Positions 1 through 8,253 of a stretch of 32,734 bases of DNA are shown one piece after another. Made by a program: the position numbers and the translations under genes. Under the pieces are notes generated by a model. That model made no database searches. It saw nothing but the letters and a program-made list of their open reading frames with translations, and was not told where the DNA came from. Position 1 is the stretch's first letter; each line of letters starts with the position of its first letter. Source of the stretch: Arenicellales bacterium (GTDB taxonomy: Bacteria > Pseudomonadota > Gammaproteobacteria > Arenicellales > UBA868); contig JASMBC010000011.1 of assembly GCA_030754035.1 (NCBI GenBank), positions 1 through 32,734 on the forward strand. The letters run 5' to 3'.

Positions 1-1
1 G

Positions 2-556
2 GGCAATGGGAATATCCAAACGGTCTATGTTGTAGTTGCCGCCCCCGACCAGGTAGCAACGTGGTCCCAGGATTGCGTCATCACCGATGGCAACTGGACA
101 TTGCTGCGCCGACTGGATGATGGTGTATGCGCCGATACCGGTTCGATCACCAATCTGCACTGTGCCTTCCTTGCACGAAATCATAACGTTGTTAGCCAGG
201 ATCACGTCATTGCCAATACTGATCACAGCAGACTCTGTCGAATGTCGCGCGTCGAGCAGTACGCCTTCACTCAATACAGCGTTATCACCGATGATCACCC
301 GACCAGGATGGCGCAAGATCATGTTGGTGCCAAACATGACACCTTTCCCGCAATGGCCGAACAGTTTTGGCCAGAACAGCTGTCTCAGGAAGAGTCCAAT
401 AGCGCCAGGTACCGGCGATAGCCAGGAACACCATTCGAAGTACAACGTGGTGAGCAGTTTGCGTGATCCAACCAGTACATCCTGATAGCGCCGAAGTCCG
501 GATGATCCATCCGTGACAGCCTGTTGTGTCTTCGGAAAATGATTTTGTGGGGTCAT
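2..556 (-). CDS. Hexapeptide-repeat acyltransferase (partial, C-terminus outside window)
   Basis: The minus strand from an ATG at 556 reads open for 185 codons to the window edge, so the C-terminus is missing. The first ~70 residues are a hydrophobic/aromatic lead-in. After that come imperfect hexapeptide repeats of the left-handed beta-helix type, with short stretches such as VIIGDNAVL, VISIGNDVI and VQIGDRTGIGAYT. This fold is typical of WbbJ/LacA-like O-acetyltransferases, which move an acetyl or acyl group from acyl-CoA to a sugar or other hydroxyl acceptor. The start lies 24 bases beyond the rhlB stop on the same strand, so it may be the second gene of an rhlB transcript. The ribosome site is weak and the acceptor cannot be told from sequence. 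Fold is fairly sure; substrate is unknown. Confidence 0.75.
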   Translation of the reverse strand, partial: MTPQNHFPKTQQAVTDGSSGLRRYQDVLVGSRKLLTTLYFEWCSWLSPVPGAIGLFLRQLFWPKLFGHCGKGVMFGTNMILRHPGRVIIGDNAVLSEGVLLDARHSTESAVISIGNDVILANNVMISCKEGTVQIGDRTGIGAYTIIQSAQQCPVAIGDDAILGPRCYLVGGGNYNIDRLDIPIA

Positions 557-579
557 TGCGCTGCAGACCGTAGCAGTTT

Positions 580-2037
580 TCAGCCGACAGCAGGAACCTC
601 TACCTTGGGCCGATGGCGCGATGATTGAACTCTTCGCGCGACCTCGGGTTTTGCCGCGACGGGTATCGGTGCCGGTGTGGCTGGAGCGGCAGTAGCCGGT
701 TTTGCCTCGGACCGTGGCCTATCAGTGGTATTTGGGCTGGTTTGGGAGGCGCGCTCACGTCGTGGCGGGCGGGCATTGGCTTTTTCGTCGCGTTTGGGTG
801 TACGTTCGTGGGCAGGTGATTTGCGCGGCTTGCCAGAGCTTGACTGGCTGCGGGCTGCCGGCCGCTCGAGCACAGCCTCAGAAATCTCCTGGCGCGCCAG
901 CGGATGACCAATGTACTGTTCGATATCGAGCAGTGAGAAGGCATGGTCCTCACAGGCAAAACTGATGGCGTGCCCGCTGGCACCCGCCCGGGCGGTGCGG
1001 CCGATGCGGTGCACGTAATCCTCGGGATCCTGCGGCAGGTCATAGTTAATTACATGGCTCACGCTGGGGATGTGCAGACCACGTGCGGCAACATCGGTTG
1101 CTACGAGTACCTGCCGCTTGCCCTCCTTAAAGGCATTGAGCAATTGTTCGCGTTTTTGTTGTGGAACGTCACCAGATAACACGGCCGCGGTATAGCCCTG
1201 TTGTTTGAGCGCCCGGCCCAGCCGGTCACAGGTGACCCGCATGTTGGAGAAAACCAGAACCCGGTCACCGGCGGTCTGGCGCATCAGCCCCAGCAATAAC
1301 GGCAGTTTCTCGGTGTTGGCAGGGTAGTAGACTTCCTCGAGCAGCCGTTCGGCGACGATCACGTCGGCGTCGATCTTGATCTCTTCGGGATTGTTCATGT
1401 GTTCGTAGCCCAACTCATTCACTCGGTGTGAGAGCGTGGCTGAGAACAGTAGATTCAGTCGCTCAGTGGGCGGTGGCATCCGTCTCAGTACGTAGCGGAT
1501 GTCTTTGATAAAACCCAGATCAAACATGCGGTCCGCTTCATCGAGCACCAGAACCTGTACTGCATTGAGATCAAAGACTTGCTGTTTGAAGTAATCGATC
1601 AATCGCCCTGGTGTGCCAATCAGCACGTCCACACCACCGGCCAGAGTCTCGCGCTGCTCTTGATAGCCTGTGCCACCGTATACCAGCCCTAGTTTCAGGC
1701 CGGTGGCTCTTCCCAGTATCTGGGCGTCACGGTGAATCTGTATCGCCAGTTCCCGTGTCGGCGCAAGCACCACGGCACGAGTGCTGAGCGGTCCCGCAGA
1801 TTCCGGCCGGGGATGGGTCAGCAGCTGGTTAAAAATGGCGAGTAGAAAAGCGGCGGTCTTGCCAGTGCCGGTTTGGGCCTGGCCAGCGACATCCTGGCCG
1901 GCCAGTGCCACCGGTAGCGCCTGCGCCTGAATCTTGGTGCAGTACTCAAAGCCGGCATCAGTCAGGCCTTCGAGCAGTTGGGGCTCTAACGCAAATTCGG
2001 TAAAGCGGGTTTTGGTGAGGTAACTGGTATCTTCCAT
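580..2037 (-). CDS. rhlB: ATP-dependent RNA helicase RhlB (DEAD box)
   Basis: A 485-residue DEAD-box helicase. Motif I AQTGTGKT is at about 54-61, DEAD at 166-169, SAT at 199-201 and HRIGRTAR at 343-350. The N-terminal text closely follows E. coli RhlB (IQA.ALP..LAG.DVAGQAQTGTGKT), and the gene is divergent from trxA-rho as rhlB is in E. coli. RhlB unwinds structured RNA in the cytoplasm and in enterobacteria feeds RNA to polynucleotide phosphorylase within the RNase E degradosome. The last ~100 residues (about 386-485) are a low-complexity tail rich in Arg, Pro, Ala and Ser. This makes the protein longer than E. coli RhlB (421 aa) and could be an RNA- or partner-binding arm. No strong ribosome site precedes the ATG. 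Confidence 0.93.
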   Translation of the reverse strand: MEDTSYLTKTRFTEFALEPQLLEGLTDAGFEYCTKIQAQALPVALAGQDVAGQAQTGTGKTAAFLLAIFNQLLTHPRPESAGPLSTRAVVLAPTRELAIQIHRDAQILGRATGLKLGLVYGGTGYQEQRETLAGGVDVLIGTPGRLIDYFKQQVFDLNAVQVLVLDEADRMFDLGFIKDIRYVLRRMPPPTERLNLLFSATLSHRVNELGYEHMNNPEEIKIDADVIVAERLLEEVYYPANTEKLPLLLGLMRQTAGDRVLVFSNMRVTCDRLGRALKQQGYTAAVLSGDVPQQKREQLLNAFKEGKRQVLVATDVAARGLHIPSVSHVINYDLPQDPEDYVHRIGRTARAGASGHAISFACEDHAFSLLDIEQYIGHPLARQEISEAVLERPAARSQSSSGKPRKSPAHERTPKRDEKANARPPRRERASQTSPNTTDRPRSEAKPATAAPATPAPIPVAAKPEVARRVQSSRHRPKVEVPAVG

Positions 2038-2406
2038 AGGGTTTTATAGCTTTATAGCGTGATTGGGGTATCGTGTGGTTGCTGTTACGACCAGCGTGAT
2101 TGCAGGATTATGAATATAAAAAGGCCGGGAATATCAGCCACGCCAAACAGCTGGCATGGTCTTGGGCGGGTCGCGGGTTTAATGCAGGAGCAAGCGAAGC
2201 CTCCCGCGGATAGATAATTGGTCCTTGATTCTCTGGGTGGAATTCTGGTAAAACTGTTGTGCCGGGCGGAAATAACGAACCGTCAGTTGCGCTGTCCGGT
2301 ACAATAATCCCAGGTGGCAACTGAAAATCAGTATACCACACGTCCTGATTGTCACAGAGTCACGCCCCTTTCATGTCCCCTCGGGGAAAACCCAGGTCAA
2401 TAATAA
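2038..2406. other. Divergent rhlB / trxA intergenic region
   Basis: This 369-bp gap separates two divergent genes and must hold promoters for both. A TACAAT at 2300-2305 could be a -10 box for trxA, but no matching -35 sits 16-18 bases upstream, so I do not call a promoter. A 77-codon minus frame (2108-2341, GTG start) shows no recognisable domain and lacks a ribosome site. No tRNA, repeat or strong terminator was seen. Confidence 0.4.
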
Positions 2407-2733
2407 ATGTCGGAAAATATTATTCACGTCAGCGATGATTCTTTTGAGCAGGAAGTTTTGCAATCTGACAAGCCTGTGCTGATTGATTATTGGGCCGAGT
2501 GGTGTGGACCCTGCAAGATGATCGCGCCGGTGCTGGCCGAACTGGCCGACGAGTACGCCGACAAGGTGCAGATTGCCAAATTGAATATAGATGACAACCC
2601 GGCGACGCCGCCGAAATATGGTATCCGGGGTATTCCCACGCTGATGTTATTCAAGAACGGCGAGGTCGAAGCGACCAAAGTGGGCGCTGTCTCCAAAGCG
2701 CAACTGGCAGCCTTCCTGGATGAGAATATCTGA
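2407..2733 (+). CDS. trxA: Thioredoxin 1
   Basis: A 108-residue protein, the usual length for thioredoxin. It has the redox motif WCGPC at residues 32-36 and the cis-proline loop GIPT with Pro77. It reduces cytoplasmic protein disulfides with electrons from thioredoxin reductase and serves ribonucleotide reductase, methionine sulfoxide reductases and peroxiredoxins. The position between divergent rhlB and downstream rho is the conserved gammaproteobacterial order. The ATG at 2407 is preceded by a modest AGGT about nine bases upstream. The 228-bp gap to rho holds structured, C-rich sequence that may control rho. Confidence 0.97.
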   Translation: MSENIIHVSDDSFEQEVLQSDKPVLIDYWAEWCGPCKMIAPVLAELADEYADKVQIAKLNIDDNPATPPKYGIRGIPTLMLFKNGEVEATKVGAVSKAQLAAFLDENI

Positions 2734-2775
2734 GCACAAACCAGCGGCTGCGAGCTTGCAGCTGCACACCAAGGC

Positions 2776-2860
2776 GTCCGGCCCGGACTAGACCTGGCCG
2801 GCATTTTAGTGATAACGTTAACCCTGGGTTGAGAGCCCACCCCGTCCGCACCCCTTTATT
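2776..2860 (+). promoter_or_regulatory. Possible rho leader with alternative hairpins and C-rich segment
   Basis: Between trxA and rho, GTCCG (2776-2780) can pair with CGGAC (2784-2788). CCGGCC (2778-2783) can instead pair with GGCCGG (2796-2801), which is followed by CATTTTA. The two pairings share bases and exclude each other. A C-rich, G-poor stretch follows at about 2836-2856, resembling a Rho-utilisation site. In E. coli, rho is autoregulated by Rho-dependent termination in its leader; the role here is inference from position and composition. Confidence 0.35.
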
Positions 2861-2961
2861 TTCAGAAGTTTCCCAGCATTTAGCCGCCACAAAGTGACCC
2901 GTTTTGGGCCCAGTGGCCCGCCGGGCGCTGATTTTCCAAACCCACCGAGACCTCTACAGCT

Positions 2962-4224
2962 ATGTCCCTAAGTCTGTCCGAGCTAAAAGAAAAAACCCCC
3001 ACGGAACTGGCCGAATTCGCACGCACGCTCAAGTTGGACAACGTAACCCGCTTGCGCAAGCAGGACCAGATCTTTGCCATCCTCAAGTCCCAGGCCAAGC
3101 GCGGCGAGAAGATCAAGGGTGAGGGTGTGGTCGAGATCCTGCAGGATGGCTTTGGCTTCCTGCGCTCGGCCAGCAGTTCATACCTTGCTGGGCCGGATGA
3201 CGTCTACGTCTCCCCCAGCCAGATTCGCCGTTTCGGCCTGCGTACCGGTGACACGATTGCCGGCCTGGTGCGCCCCCCTAAGGATTCCGAACGATACTTC
3301 GCGCTGCTCAAGGTCGAGACCATCAACTTTCAGTTGCCCGAGGAAGCCAAGAAGAAGATTCTGTTTGAAAACCTGACCCCGCTGCATCCTGATGAGCGTC
3401 TACGCCTGGAACAGGAGAACGGTTCTTCGGAGGACCTGACCGGACGAATGGTCGATATCGTCTCACCCATAGGTAAGGGGCAGCGCGGCCTGCTGGTTTC
3501 AGCGCCGAAGACCGGAAAGACTGTGATGTTGCAGCAGATCGCCCATGCGATCACAGCGACCGAGCCTGACAGCACATTGATTGTGCTGCTGATCGACGAA
3601 CGCCCGGAAGAAGTGACCGAAATGAGGCGCTCCGTGCGCGGGGAGGTGGTTTCCTCAACCTTTGATGAACCTGCCACGCGCCACGTCCAAGTAGCCGAGA
3701 TGGTTATCGAAAAAGCCAAGCGCCTGGTGGAGCACAAGAAAGATGTGATCATCCTGCTTGACTCGATCACTCGCCTCGCGCGCGCCTACAACACTGTGCA
3801 GCCCGCATCGGGCAAGGTGTTGACCGGTGGTGTGGATGCTAACGCTCTGCAAAAACCCAAGCGATTTTTTGGCGCTGCACGCAATATCGAAGAAGGCGGT
3901 AGCCTCACGATCCTGGCCACTGCCTTGATCGATACCGGCTCCAAGATGGATGACGTTATCTACGAGGAGTTCAAGGGTACCGGCAATATGGAAATCCACC
4001 TTGATCGCCGTATTGCTGAAAAACGCGTCTACCCGTCGGTGGTGATAAGCCGCTCCGGGACCCGCCGCGAGGAGCTACTCATCGATCCGGCCGAGCTGCA
4101 GAAGATCTGGTTGCTACGCAAACTGCTGCACCCGATGGACGATATCGAGGCCGTCGAGTTCCTGCTGGACAAGTTGCGGGCCACCAAGAACAACGCTGAG
4201 TTTTTCAAATCAATGAACCGCTAA
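2962..4224 (+). CDS. rho: Transcription termination factor Rho
   Basis: A 420-residue protein that aligns almost end to end with E. coli Rho (419 aa). The N-terminal helical domain is followed by the primary RNA-binding fold, with GFGFLR at 63-68 and DDVYVS at 79-84. The ATPase core has Walker A APKTGKT at 181-187 and Walker B DVIILLD at 261-267, and the conserved VDANAL Q-loop region begins near 291. Rho is a ring hexamer that loads on C-rich nascent RNA and uses ATP to terminate transcription. The ATG at 2962 gives the expected N-terminus ([15 protein letters not shown]). It lies downstream of trxA and is probably also driven from its own leader region. Confidence 0.98.
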   Translation: MSLSLSELKEKTPTELAEFARTLKLDNVTRLRKQDQIFAILKSQAKRGEKIKGEGVVEILQDGFGFLRSASSSYLAGPDDVYVSPSQIRRFGLRTGDTIAGLVRPPKDSERYFALLKVETINFQLPEEAKKKILFENLTPLHPDERLRLEQENGSSEDLTGRMVDIVSPIGKGQRGLLVSAPKTGKTVMLQQIAHAITATEPDSTLIVLLIDERPEEVTEMRRSVRGEVVSSTFDEPATRHVQVAEMVIEKAKRLVEHKKDVIILLDSITRLARAYNTVQPASGKVLTGGVDANALQKPKRFFGAARNIEEGGSLTILATALIDTGSKMDDVIYEEFKGTGNMEIHLDRRIAEKRVYPSVVISRSGTRREELLIDPAELQKIWLLRKLLHPMDDIEAVEFLLDKLRATKNNAEFFKSMNR

Positions 4225-4272
4225 TTCTGAACTTGCGACACCCGCGCGTTTCGCCTATGATCCGCGTCCCGC

Positions 4273-4288
4273 CGGGGCTTTGGCCCCG
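4273..4288 (+). terminator. GC hairpin between rho and rpmE
   Basis: CGGGGC (4273-4278) and GCCCCG (4283-4288) form a perfect six-base stem with a TTTG loop in the 84-bp rho-rpmE gap. No T-run follows, so it is at best a weak or factor-assisted terminator, or a structure near the rpmE start. Confidence 0.3.
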
Positions 4289-4308
4289 ACCGCAGCCATA
4301 TAACACTC

Positions 4309-4515
4309 ATGAAGCCAGACACGCATCCCACCTACGAGACCATCAAAGTGGTCTGCGCCTGCGGCAATAGTTTCGAGACCCGCTCTACGCTGGGCGAGGA
4401 ACTGCACGTGGAAATCTGTTCAGCTTGCCACCCGTTTTATACCGGCCAGCAGAAGATCATCGACACCGCCGGGCGCGTTGGTAAATTCCAGAAAAAGTAC
4501 GGCCGCTCTGCTTGA
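4309..4515 (+). CDS. rpmE: 50S ribosomal protein L31 (zinc-binding type)
   Basis: A 68-residue protein of the usual L31 length. It keeps the zinc-ligand cysteines of the C+ form: Cys16 and Cys18 near the N-terminus, then Cys37 and Cys40 in the [10 protein letters not shown] segment, followed by [12 protein letters not shown]31 sits on the large subunit and helps bridge the subunits. The zinc form is normally the zinc-replete paralogue, while a cysteine-free copy, where present, replaces it under zinc starvation. No second copy is visible in this window. The next gene's likely TTG start at 4478 lies inside the 3' end of rpmE. Confidence 0.96.
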   Translation: MKPDTHPTYETIKVVCACGNSFETRSTLGEELHVEICSACHPFYTGQQKIIDTAGRVGKFQKKYGRSA

Positions 4516-5335
4516 CGGCCCGGCAGCTGCTGCTGCGACCTGGGTATTTGCTCATCTGAAAAACTGCGCTTGCGCAGCACCCGCCGTTGTGGTGGCGGTT
4601 TTGTGTTGCCTTGTCAGCCCCCCGGTATTTCCCCAGTCGGCGCGTATCGCCGAGGTGGCTCGGGTGATCGATGGCGATACCCTGACTTTGACCTCCGGCG
4701 AGACTATTCGCCTTGCCGGTATCAATACCCCGGAGATGGCGTACAAAAGTCGTCCCGGCGAGCCGCTTGCTGTTGCGGCGCGCGATGCGCTACAGGCACA
4801 GGTATCGGGGGGTTGGGTTGGCATCGAGACTGCGCCACAGGCAAAAGACCGTCACGGCCGTACCTTGGCCTATCTGTTCACCCCTGACGGTGCCAGCATC
4901 CAGGCAGCCTTGCTGCGTGCAGGACTGGCCAGCGCAGTAGTGATCTCCCCCAATGATTATTATCTTGAGGGATTCATTCGGGCAGAAGATGCTGCCCGCC
5001 GTTTTGACCGCGGCATCTGGGCATTGCCGTACTACGCCCCCCATTCGCCTGATCGCGTCCGTGGCGGTTACCAGTTTGTCCATGGCCGTTTGTCACGCAT
5101 CGAGATTGGTGAAAAATGGTTTATTTTTTCGCTCGGTCAAAAGTTTGTGATTCTGGTTCGTCGCACTGACTGGCAGACCTATTTTGGTTACTCGCCGGGG
5201 GCACTTGACCAGGCCACAATTGTGGCGCGAGGCTGGGTCTCCAAAAAGAAGTCCCGCAGTAAACTGGTGATCAGCCATCCCTTCATGTTCGAGCGCTGCG
5301 GTACCGACCCGCAGCGGTTGTGCCCTGCTAATTAG
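4478..5335 (+). CDS. Thermonuclease-family (SNase-like) secreted nuclease
   Basis: A 285-codon frame from TTG. A hydrophobic stretch at about residues 35-52 looks like a signal peptide or anchor. It is followed by an SNase domain with VIDGDTLTL, then RLAGINTPE and [11 protein letters not shown], which carry the expected catalytic Arg, Glu and Arg positions of staphylococcal nuclease. A further ~100 residues after the core end in [16 protein letters not shown]. Family members cleave DNA or RNA with calcium outside the cytoplasm. The start is uncertain: 4478 overlaps rpmE by 38 bases, and a CTG at 4556 would place lysine just before the hydrophobic run. DUF2946-like and copper genes follow closely, but no functional link to copper is evident. 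Confidence 0.8.
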   Translation: MVNSRKSTAALLDGPAAAAATWVFAHLKNCACAAPAVVVAVLCCLVSPPVFPQSARIAEVARVIDGDTLTLTSGETIRLAGINTPEMAYKSRPGEPLAVAARDALQAQVSGGWVGIETAPQAKDRHGRTLAYLFTPDGASIQAALLRAGLASAVVISPNDYYLEGFIRAEDAARRFDRGIWALPYYAPHSPDRVRGGYQFVHGRLSRIEIGEKWFIFSLGQKFVILVRRTDWQTYFGYSPGALDQATIVARGWVSKKKSRSKLVISHPFMFERCGTDPQRLCPAN

Positions 5336-5388
5336 ATCAACTCTTGATACACATCAGCTTGCCGGGCTCCCGTTCGCGCGTTGACACC

Positions 5389-5814
5389 ATGGTGCTTCAC
5401 AGGCAAGTGGGTACACTTACGCGCGTGCTGCATCGACGTGTGGCTTTTGCAATTTCCTGGTTTGCGGCCGGCGCGCTGGCGTTTCATCCCCTGTTCGGGC
5501 TTTCCCCTGCGGGCAGCGCCAATGCGGCCCCGGTGCAGTGGCTCACCATCTGTACCATGCAGGGCATTTCGCAGATGCCGCTGTTGTTGTCCACAGGCGA
5601 TGAGACCCCCTCCCCCGCACCCGACTGGACTTGTCCGGACTGTGTACCGACACCACCGGCGGGCGCTTTGCTCGCGTACGGTGACGCCCAGGTACTGACG
5701 CCGGCTTCACCAGCGATTTTCGTATCGGCAAAAGTCCTAAAGCCCGTTGCCACTTCAACCGATCCCGCACACCGCCCACGGGCACCGCCCCTTCACCCAG
5801 GCCTCAACTCGTAA
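5389..5814 (+). CDS. DUF2946-like small exported protein
   Basis: From ATG 5389 the protein has 141 residues; a TTG at 5344 would add 15. An arginine-rich N-terminus precedes a hydrophobic segment (VAFAISWFAAGALAFHPLF) ending near an Ala-rich possible cleavage site. Later come a TICTMQG segment and a CPDC motif, followed by a Pro/Ala-rich tail. This layout (signal or anchor, IC.A.G-type segment, CPxC) resembles DUF2946 proteins, which are often encoded beside copper genes and whose function is not known to me. It is immediately followed by a PCuAC copper chaperone and a SCO protein. I infer a periplasmic or membrane role in copper handling, with CPDC as a possible metal or redox site. Family assignment is moderately sure, function not. 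Confidence 0.6.
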   Translation: MVLHRQVGTLTRVLHRRVAFAISWFAAGALAFHPLFGLSPAGSANAAPVQWLTICTMQGISQMPLLLSTGDETPSPAPDWTCPDCVPTPPAGALLAYGDAQVLTPASPAIFVSAKVLKPVATSTDPAHRPRAPPLHPGLNS

Positions 5815-5904
5815 TGCCAACGCCGCCCCCCCGTCGGGGGTAACGACTGCTGCCCGTCTTTGCAGCGGGCGGCGACCGCCTGAATCTGAATTTGGAGATA
5901 AAAC

Positions 5905-6372
5905 ATGACCAAGACGATTTCTATCCTGCTCGCAGTATTGGCTGGCGTCTTTGCGGCGCCCGCCTGGGCCCAGGTGCAGGTACACGGCCCCATGGTGCGC
6001 ATGGTGCCACCGGGTCAGCCTATCAGTGCTGCCTTTATGACCCTGCATAACCATGGCATCGATGAAAAAATACTGGTGAAGGTACACTCGGACGTGGCCG
6101 GTGCGGCGGAAATGCACAATCACATCCTGGCGGACGGCATGATGAAGATGCGCCGTATTGATACGATCGTGGTACCGGGCCATGGCCGGGTGGAATTAAA
6201 GCCGGGCGGACTGCATATCATGCTGATCGGACTGAGCCGTAACCTGCAGGTAGGTGAGCGAGTTACTATTAATCTGGAGTTCGCTGATGGCGAGCGCCTG
6301 ACAGTTAACGCGCCGGTGCAGATGGCAGGGGGCATGCACACCCCGACAGATCACACCAAACACGCCGACTGA
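5905..6372 (+). CDS. PCuAC-family periplasmic copper chaperone
   Basis: 155 residues with a clear signal peptide (hydrophobic 5-20, APAWA cleavage near 22). The canonical Cu(I) motif is exact: His71, ten residues, Met82, twenty-one residues, His104-x-Met106. A Met/His-rich C-terminal tail (GGMHTP, DHTKHAD) may be a second metal site. PCuAC proteins bind Cu(I) in the periplasm and pass it to the CuA site of cytochrome c oxidase, often with a SCO partner. Here the SCO gene starts 59 bases downstream. TTTGGAGAT before the ATG is a good ribosome site. Confident in family; the exact oxidase client is not in the window. Confidence 0.92.
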   Translation: MTKTISILLAVLAGVFAAPAWAQVQVHGPMVRMVPPGQPISAAFMTLHNHGIDEKILVKVHSDVAGAAEMHNHILADGMMKMRRIDTIVVPGHGRVELKPGGLHIMLIGLSRNLQVGERVTINLEFADGERLTVNAPVQMAGGMHTPTDHTKHAD

Positions 6373-6431
6373 TCCGGATAAAGGGCAAAAGTGGCGTGGG
6401 CCATCCGGCCCTGTCGATAAGAGAAAGAGCG

Positions 6432-7037
6432 ATGACCACGACAAAACCATGGCGCCTTCCTTTGCTCGTGCTGCTATGCACCACCGCGATAGCCCTGGGG
6501 GCCGGGGTGTGGCTGCAGCAGCGCGACAGTCAAGCCGTCAATCCCTACGAGAAACTCGGTGGTGATTTCACCCTGGCGTCAGCTCACGGCCCGGTATCCC
6601 TGAGTGATTATCGCGGCAAGGTCGTGATGCTGTTCTTTGGTTACACCTTGTGCCCGGATGTCTGCCCCACGGATCTTGCGCGGATGAGCGCCGTATTCGA
6701 TCAGTTGTCCGACGCTGAGGCGCAGCGGGTTGTGGGCATGTTTGTGAGCGTGGACACCGATCGCGATACGCCCGAGCGCGCCACCAAGTACGCGGCGTTT
6801 TTCCATAAGCAGATCATGGGACTCAGCGGGTCTGCTGAGGCGGTAGCGGCGGTGGCGAAGCAGTATTACGTGCTGTACCAGCGGGCCGACGCTGAGGATT
6901 CTGCGTTGGGCTATACCCTGGATCATTCAGCAACGACCTACCTGATCGGCCCACAGGGCAAGGTCCGCAATCTGGTACAGCACGGGGCCGGGGCGCAGGA
7001 GATGGCCGAGGCCGTGCGCGCGGTACTGGCTGGATAA
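6432..7037 (+). CDS. SCO1/SenC-family copper metallochaperone
   Basis: From ATG 6432, after AGAGAAAGAG, the protein has 201 residues; a GTG at 6396 would add 12. One N-terminal membrane anchor (about 10-28) is followed by a thioredoxin-like domain with CPDVC (Cys74, Cys78) and the distant ligand His165 in DHSATTYLI. These are the three copper ligands of SCO proteins. The protein probably faces the periplasm and works with the upstream PCuAC chaperone in building the CuA centre of cytochrome oxidase, as ligand-thiol reductase, copper donor or both. The spacing suggests an operon with the PCuAC and DUF2946-like genes; prmB follows after 14 bases. Confidence 0.93.
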   Translation: MTTTKPWRLPLLVLLCTTAIALGAGVWLQQRDSQAVNPYEKLGGDFTLASAHGPVSLSDYRGKVVMLFFGYTLCPDVCPTDLARMSAVFDQLSDAEAQRVVGMFVSVDTDRDTPERATKYAAFFHKQIMGLSGSAEAVAAVAKQYYVLYQRADAEDSALGYTLDHSATTYLIGPQGKVRNLVQHGAGAQEMAEAVRAVLAG

Positions 7038-7051
7038 AGGATCTGCAGGTC

Positions 7052-7939
7052 ATGCGACTTGAGGATAAGGTCGAAGCGGTTGCGTCTGAACTGGATCAGG
7101 CGGGCTTGTACTTTGGTCATGGTACCGATAATGCTTTTGACGAGGCTGTTTGGCTGGTACTCGAAGCAGCGGGACTTGACCCTTCGGGGGATGAGGTTCC
7201 CTGGCAAAGCATTCTCAGCGCTGACCAATGCCAGGCCGTAGATACGTTGCTTGCCCGTCGTATTGAGACCCACCAACCTCTGGCATACCTCGTTAACCGG
7301 GCATGGTTTGGGGGGCGCGATTTCTTTGTCGATTCGCGCGCTATCGTGCCACGCTCGCACATTGGCGAATGGATTTTGGAGCGCTTTACGCCTTGGCGGG
7401 TAGACCGGCCGCTGGACGCCATACTTGATCTTTGCACCGGTAGTGGCTGTATTGCGGTATCTTTGGCGCTGGCTTTTCCCGAAGCAAAGGTAGATGCCAG
7501 CGATATCAGTGCCGCGGCGCTGGAGGTGGCCGCCATCAATGTCGAGCGACACGCCGTCGGTGATCGGGTGCGTCTGGTGCAAGGCGACCTTTTCAGCTCC
7601 TTAGAGGGGCAACGCTATGACCTCATCGTCTGCAACCCACCGTACGTCAGCGACAGTTTGATGCGTACTCTGCCGCACGAATACAATCACGAGCCAACAC
7701 TGGCATTCGCCGGTGGTAATGGAGGGCTCGATTTCATTACCCCCCTGCTGTATCAGGCCCGCGCTCATCTTTGCGACGATGGCCTGCTGGTGGTAGAAGC
7801 CGGCAGTGCTCGTGATGCGCTCGAGGCCGCCTGGCCGCAGGTGTCGTTCACCTGGCTGATGTCAATGAATGACGATGCTGTGGTGTTTGTGGTAAATGCG
7901 CAGGAACTTGAGGCGCTGATCGGGCAGGCAGAGCAGTGA
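7052..7939 (+). CDS. prmB: 50S ribosomal protein L3 glutamine N5-methyltransferase PrmB
   Basis: 295 residues. The N-terminal helical region has YFGHGTDNAFDEA, like E. coli PrmB, and PLAYLVNRAWFGG precedes the Rossmann methyltransferase domain. The SAM-binding motif is ILDLCTGSGCIA (about 124-135) and the catalytic NPPY is at 195-198. The enzyme methylates a glutamine of ribosomal protein L3 during large-subunit assembly. The GHGTDN text and AWFGG segment favour PrmB over the release-factor enzyme PrmC, which shares NPPY. It is the last gene of the plus-strand run, 14 bases after the SCO gene, probably co-transcribed without a functional tie to copper. Confidence 0.93.
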   Translation: MRLEDKVEAVASELDQAGLYFGHGTDNAFDEAVWLVLEAAGLDPSGDEVPWQSILSADQCQAVDTLLARRIETHQPLAYLVNRAWFGGRDFFVDSRAIVPRSHIGEWILERFTPWRVDRPLDAILDLCTGSGCIAVSLALAFPEAKVDASDISAAALEVAAINVERHAVGDRVRLVQGDLFSSLEGQRYDLIVCNPPYVSDSLMRTLPHEYNHEPTLAFAGGNGGLDFITPLLYQARAHLCDDGLLVVEAGSARDALEAAWPQVSFTWLMSMNDDAVVFVVNAQELEALIGQAEQ

Positions 7940-7959
7940 AACTGGGCGCCGACCGACGA

Positions 7960-8130
7960 TCAGATCTCGATCATTTCGAAATCGATCTTGGTGGCGTCGC
8001 AGTCCGGGCATTGCCAATCATCGGGAATATCTTCCCAGCGTGCTCCAGGAGCGATATCCTCCTCGGGCAGGCCTTCGGCTTCTTCATAGACGAAGCCGCA
8101 GATAATGCACATAAAGGTTCGGTTGACCAC
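7960..8130 (-). CDS. Rubredoxin
   Basis: A small iron protein with both knuckles, MCIICGFVYEE and CPDCDATK, joined by the usual GLPEEDIAPGARWEDIPDDW segment and ending DFEMIEI. The four cysteines bind one iron as an electron carrier; partners in related bacteria include alkane hydroxylases and oxygen- or superoxide-defence enzymes, none of which is visible here. Start is ambiguous: GTG 8130 gives 56 residues with the usual RTFMC beginning, TTG 8151 adds seven, ATG 8112 leaves 50. The gene is divergent from hemL and convergent with prmB. Confidence 0.93.
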   Translation of the reverse strand: MVNRTFMCIICGFVYEEAEGLPEEDIAPGARWEDIPDDWQCPDCDATKIDFEMIEI

Positions 8131-8253
8131 GACCCGATTGACAGTTTTCAAATAGCAGCGGCGGATTCTAGCCGATCAACACAATCCAAGACATCCAGAA
8201 AATACGCGCGCCCATATTTTTTATACTCGTAGCACTGACCTACGGAGCCCCTC

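Noticed and set aside
2108-2341. 77-codon minus frame between rhlB and trxA
   Set aside because: GTG start, no ribosome site, no recognisable domain and a proline-rich composition; it lies in a divergent promoter region.
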